20,659 nucleotides of DNA from assembly GCA_032718475.1 (NCBI GenBank), contig JAUCBJ010004752.1, positions 1 to 20,659 on the forward strand, in the 5' to 3' direction. A program made the position numbers and the translations under genes. This document shows positions 16,642-20,659 of this stretch, one piece after another. Each line of letters opens with the position of its first letter. The first letter of the stretch is position 1. The DNA comes from Nemertoderma westbladi (lineage: Eukaryota > Xenacoelomorpha > Nemertodermatida > Nemertodermatidae). The notes under the pieces are model-generated. The model searched no databases, had not been told where the DNA came from, and worked only from the letters and a program-made list of their open reading frames with translations.

Positions 16642-16934
16642 TGAGATATGGAGTATTAATTTCAAAGCCAGCTGCCATTTTATTAGCCCCTGATTTTTTA
16701 TTATTGATAGTAACAATGTGTTGGCAAGCTGTATTTTTCGAGGTGTTTGTTATTATACATTTATTATAGGAAGGGATCTAGGGGTCTTAACCTCGAATGA
16801 TAAGTTTATTTTACCGAAAATAACTTATCTTTTATTGGCGCAATTGTAGGACTAATCCCATCACATCGATCATTATCATTCGAGGTTAAACCCCTAGATC
16901 CCTTCCTATAATAAATGTATAATAATCAATATTA

Positions 16935-17617
16935 GGTATACATAAAAAAAATATTAGAAATAATGTATTGTATATGTGTAATGTAAGGGAGGTAGGAGTA
17001 TGAAGGCTAGGTGTGCTGAAATATTAGCAGAGACAAACAGTTACTATTCACTGTAGTTTTGTAGTAGTAGCAGTAGCTTGTTGTAGTTGTACTTGTAGTA
17101 GTTTAGTAAACTACCTAGCTCATCTGATCAAATTTATCAGTGATCAGATTAGCATCATGGCATAAATATAAATGGCAAAATACAAATAATTAATTAAATA
17201 TTAAATAGCTAAATAAATTAGCTATTAAATTCAGCAACAACAACCAAATTAAAATAATTAACAATAATTATAAACAAATACAATAACAATTGAAAGTAAG
17301 CGAAAATAATGATAAACATTTTATGTAGAAGAGCAAATTTAAAATAATTATGATTAATGTTTGAGTAACAATATAATTGTCAACAGAAAAACACAAATCA
17401 CTAATTTTAAAATACTTCCTCAATCAAAGTGAGTTAATCACCCTAAATGTGTTTGTTATACGACGTTTTCATAACCTGTGACTTTTCACGACTTTTATCC
17501 ATAACTTTGACGTTCTTATAGCCTTTCAACGTTCTATGACGTTTTCATGCCTTTGTCTCCACAATTTGTGATAGTATAAGCTAATGTCAACTAAACATTA
17601 TGTCATCGATATATTTC
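16935..17617. other. AT-rich spacer with degenerate short repeats
   Basis: No gene seen. TAGTAGTAG-type runs occur at 17055-17105. A degenerate series of GACGTTTTCAT / ACGACTTTTAT / GACGTTCTTAT motifs with about 25-30 bp spacing lies at about 17460-17555. Confidence 0.5.
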
Positions 17618-18360
17618 ATGCGTCTCAAGAAAGTCATGGGCTGTCCACCGTGCTTATTCACTCCATGAGGCTGCCAAAGTACAAGATTATGCACTGGCTG
17701 GTCCTCACGGCGAAAGCAATGTCCTGCAAAGCGGAGGCGATTTTGTTCTGGTGTCAAGCTTGGGGGAACCAATGAGACACCTCCAATGTTATATAGTGTC
17801 TGGTTGGAGATGTGTGCATTGTACTTGACACAATGAACCCGGCGTAGCATTCTTGTGAATGTGCCATCCAGAGATTTGGTGTCCTCAGCAGTTAGAGCCC
17901 AGCATGGACTCCCATAGAGGAGTACTGGAACTATTGCTGCTCTAAATAATCGGACCTTAAGTTTCCGATTAATTCTCGGTGACCTCCAAATCCTGGAAAG
18001 CCTATTCAAGGTTGCCCATGCCTTTCCCTTACGTATTCGAAGGTCCTCACCTGACTTCCGGATCCATGATCCCAGGTAACAGAAGTCGTCCACATGCTCA
18101 AGCATACCATCCTTTGAGCTTATGCTCATCCGATCAGAGACTTGCTGAGGACTTTCAAAGTTAACTGTCAGAATTTTGGTCTTTCTGGAGTTAATAAAAA
18201 GACCAACACTAGAAGCAGCATGTTCTAATGAGCTGAGGAGCCGTTGGGCTCCCTCTAATGATTCTGAGAGTACTCCTAAGTCATCAGCAAAGTCTAGATC
18301 AGTTAGGTACTTGGCAGGATTTCCTCGACTTCTGGAGTCAGTAGGTGGAGTTATCATCAC
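17618..18360 (-). mobile_element. LINE-B copy 2: 3' fragment with open reading frame
   Basis: The minus-strand frame covers the end of the RTE-type reverse transcriptase: LDFADDLGVLSES (catalytic box), thumb (FINSRKTKILTVNF, SYLGSWIR-like block), LLYGSPCWALTAEDTKSLD and the C-terminal NRLRFAGHCFRREDQPVHNLVLWQPHG. It stays open throughout, unlike copy 1, so it is younger or less damaged. It stops abruptly near TFLRRM, where copy 1 continues, so the 3' end is truncated. The upstream border lies in (CAT)15. Confidence 0.87.
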
Positions 18361-18363
18361 CCC

Positions 18364-18408
<45 letters not shown>
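18364..18408. repeat. (CAT)15 microsatellite at the border of LINE-B copy 2
   Basis: Fifteen perfect CAT units. On the minus strand these read ATG, giving an artificial poly-Met run in the open frame. Copy 1 has a short imperfect version at the same place (ATCATCATAATGATGATGGG, about 13089-13108), so the tract grew from LINE sequence. Confidence 0.93.
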
Positions 18409-18410
18409 GA

Positions 18411-18968
18411 TTGATGCGTTTAGAAAAAGACCAAACGATCGACGACGGCGATCAAACTGAACGAAATGAAACCTAAACCAAACCATATACAACAACAGCA
18501 ACACCATATACACAATTTCGAACGAGTAATTCCAGAACCTGTTTTTGTAACAACATATCTTTCGTGTTACAATTAATAGTAATAATTACAGTATAATTAC
18601 AATAATTACAGGCAATACCCTGACATACCCTTTAGAAGCTTATCAAGCAAATTGGGCCTTTCAACCATTGAGGCATTCAGCTAGAGATTCAGCCTTAACC
18701 TTAGCGGTTGGTTGGCTTTTCCTCTCAGTTAGCAGCATTATCATCAGCATTGTTAATGGCATCAACCTGCTTATTAATAAACAGGTTAACCAAAAGCTGT
18801 GGCGGGCATTTCACCACATCACATGCCCTCAGCTGCAAATCTGGGGACTGGTGATATAACGCCATGATGAACTGCGCGAGGTATCTTGAGCGAGATCATA
18901 TATATACATATATATCGATATCATCGCGAGTTGATCTCATGGCCTCTGCGTTTGGGACATCTAGTGTC
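18411..18968. other. Spacer without recognised gene
   Basis: No supported coding region. An alternating (AT)n stretch with GATC and TCGCGA blocks lies at 18893-18945. CCTGCTTATTAATAAACAGG, an imperfect palindrome, is at about 18765-18784. Confidence 0.45.
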
Positions 18969-18973
18969 GAGCG
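18969..18973. repeat. Target-site duplication GAGCG, left copy
   Basis: GAGCG here and at 19659-19663 exactly brackets solo LTR 2. Confidence 0.9.
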
Positions 18974-19658
18974 TGTGACGGGATCATAGATCCCGACCGG
19001 GTTAGATTAAGTACGCATCACCATCCTGCTGGGGCTGTTGTACTATAGTCGTTTTGGCCGAAGGCCATTGGGGAAAATAATAGAGTTTGTGTTTTTCAAT
19101 ATTAATCTTCCGAAATGATAATAGCACATAATTATGTATGTAATTAATATCACGATACAGAATGACAGCAGAAAATATACAGATATTAATTGGTGATGTT
19201 GGTGGCGGTGACGGTCATAAACTATGACCGGTCTGCAACTCTGTGATTAATGGACTGACCGGTAAATCAGTAATACAGAATAGTTATATGATTGATACAC
19301 GCATATATTGGTTTCACCTCCTACTCTACTTGGCCTTCTGTACCCAGTGGATGCTTTCCTATCTATGATCACGTGCTTCCCTCCCTGCTATTGGCTAATA
19401 TACTAATTGTCACTTTGGCACTCCCTGTGAGTGTTTCCCCCAGCCGCTAGCCTCTACTAGCTGTGTCTTCCCTCCGAGGTGGTTTGACCTCTCACCTCTC
19501 TCTGTGGCTTTAGGGCTTGTGTCCCCCCCCCCCCCCCCCCCCAAAGTTGGTTATGAGGCGAGATTATTATTGGTAATATCGTATCCCCAACTATATTAAT
19601 AAAATGCCACTGGTCCCATTTTCGGGTGGATAATGTAATGGAATTGAATCCGCTCACA
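18974..19658 (-). mobile_element. Solo LTR 2 (685 bp), antisense, same family as solo LTR 1
   Basis: On the plus strand it opens TGTGACGGGATC and closes GAATCCGCTCACA, with perfect 5-bp duplications. Blocks shared with solo LTR 1 include GGCCGAAGGCCATTGG, ATAATAGCACA, ATTATTATTGGTAAT and AAAATGCCACT. A G/C tract (C20 at 19523-19542) is unique to this copy. The ends are also complementary in sense to the BEL 3' LTR at 5418-5953. Confidence 0.9.
19523..19542. repeat. Poly-C tract (20 C)
   Basis: Uninterrupted C20 inside solo LTR 2, at a spot where solo LTR 1 has a short unrelated sequence. The exact length may be affected by sequencing or assembly. Confidence 0.9.
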
Positions 19659-19663
19659 GAGCG

Positions 19664-20659
19664 CGAGGTGACACTTTCGCGGGGCTACCTCGACGAAGAG
19701 GATAACAAAGTCCGCACCAACCTGGTCAGCTGGGGGTCTGGGTAAATCAACAAGTTGCATCGTTCGACATTGCGGTTATCAACCCTGATGAAACAGGTCG
19801 ACAGAGTCCCTCCTGGAGCAACGGGCACGCCAGAAGAAGTCGCACTCCCAGGTTGTATGCAAATACAGCGCAAGGCCTTCACACCACTAGTTGGTGCCAT
19901 CCTCATTCCTCATCCGGCACCTAGCTGAAACCCTCGTGGCTAGACGAGAATCAATGAGAAACCATGGATTCGCTCTTGCATCTGGGTGGAGTTCGCCGGA
20001 GACTGTAATTTACCCTCCTTGATTGAGCCCCCACTGTCTCCGAGGTGGACGGCATTCCTGGTGCGGACTCGGTTTCAGACTGAAGGGATCCGTGCTGCAG
20101 GATGTTTAATGGTTGTCTGCAGGGATGCTCGACTTCCGGTCTCAAAAGTTACTTCCTGCAGCTCCGATTCAGCTGTCGACTATACACACTATACACGTGA
20201 ACTATACCCAGACCCACCAACTAACTCGTAATTACTATAATTTTAATTGTGCTCCTTATCTGTAAAATGTACTTTACTATACAATAATATAGCTTATTAA
20301 TAAGCTCCTTAAGATTATCAGAGTACTGTCTGTTAAGGAACCTAGATGCAGCCTTAGCTGCATCATTGGCTGTACTAGTGTGCCCGAGACGGCTTACTCA
20401 TTCTGCTCCTTAGAGATGTCATTTTCGGATTTTCGGAATTTTGGTTAATACTACTATAAGCAGGCCCACTATTTACAATAATGATGCAGACTGATAACTT
20501 TAAATTAGTTATGTGTACAGTAAGTTATTGCAAATATTAATTATAAATGTACCTTTGTTTAAAGATCTATGAATCTTTCCTGATGCTTTGTTGTAACATT
20601 TAAAAAAACTCATATCACTTGGGGTAGGAGAATGGTCATTGCCACTTTTAAATTTCTTC
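19664..20659. other. Stretch with no recognised gene
   Basis: 19664-20230 is GC-richer than its surroundings and could be an unrecognised repeat, but short frames there show no family signature. 20231-20659 is AT-rich. An 8-bp perfect hairpin, GATGCAGC-CTTA-GCTGCATC, lies at 20345-20364. Confidence 0.45.

Larger units (their letters stand above)
15507..16925 (-). mobile_element. Tandem array of tRNA-headed hammerhead-ribozyme repeats (retrozyme/Sm-alpha-like)
   Basis: The units are 15507-15917 (411 bp), 15918-16328 (411 bp), 16329-16697 (369 bp, mainly one deletion of about 40 bp) and a truncated unit 16698-16866. A 53-bp inverted unit fragment follows at 16873-16925. AATCAATATTA flanks the array at 15499-15509 and 16924-16934. 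On the minus strand each of units 1-3 carries an RNA polymerase III-type A box and B box, then a type I hammerhead ribozyme. Known Schistosoma Sm-alpha repeats and animal retrozymes share this plan. Retrozymes are thought to move through ribozyme-processed circular RNA copied by Penelope-like enzymes. No protein is encoded. Confidence 0.88.

Noticed and set aside
15507-16866. CRISPR array
   Set aside because: The units are ~411 bp and nearly identical throughout, without short repeats separated by unique spacers, in a eukaryotic context.
18361-18513. N-terminal extension with a poly-Met run on the LINE-B copy 2 frame
   Set aside because: It is translated (CAT)15 and unrelated flank, not LINE protein.
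18893-18945. Origin or regulatory palindrome in the (AT)n stretch
   Set aside because: The symmetry is mostly simple alternating AT and the flanking GATC/TCGCGA blocks are short; chance is likely.
19457-19657. 66-residue minus-strand frame with a poly-Gly run
   Set aside because: It is the translation of the C20 tract inside solo LTR 2.

Overview
The window is eukaryotic, most likely an invertebrate metazoan. It holds nested retrotransposons with pol in BEL/Pao and LINE dialects, solo LTRs with 5-bp target duplications, a tRNA-derived head and AT-rich spacers, and no bacterial operon structure. I cannot name the species from the sequence. Flatworms, cnidarians and molluscs are all compatible.

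Layout. 1-5953: the 3' part of a decayed BEL/Pao LTR retrotransposon on the plus strand. It has an integrase core with a broken C-terminal domain, then a 13-copy 32-bp minisatellite, a long hairpin, a broken Gag-like region ending in three CCHC zinc knuckles, a polypurine tract and a 3' LTR. 5954-8090: the 3' half of one LINE (LINE-A). The BEL element sits in it on the left, and an antisense solo LTR (6699-7313) interrupts it with a perfect 5-bp duplication. 8109-8290: an RTE-like scrap. 8520-10169 (minus): an unrecognised Ser/Asp-rich protein with three near-identical 60-residue repeats and a poly(A) signal 40 nt downstream. 10661-13976: an almost full-span but frame-broken RTE-clade LINE (LINE-B). 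13977-14575 and 17618-18360: two minus-strand LINE-B 3' fragments, the second ending in (CAT)15. 18974-19658: a second antisense solo LTR of the same family. 19664-20659: no recognisable gene.

The most interesting object is at 15507-16925. It is a tandem array of about 411-bp units. On the minus strand each complete unit carries a tRNA-like RNA polymerase III head (A and B boxes) followed seven nucleotides later by a type I hammerhead ribozyme. Copy 1 has a complete catalytic core, copy 2 has U16.1 changed to C, and copy 3 has G12 changed to A. The array ends in an inverted unit fragment and is flanked by 11-bp direct repeats. This matches the general design of schistosome Sm-alpha repeats and animal retrozymes, which are thought to use Penelope-like machinery.

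The genes do not form a pathway. The window is a graveyard of nested insertions, with one possibly live host gene and one possibly active small ribozyme element.
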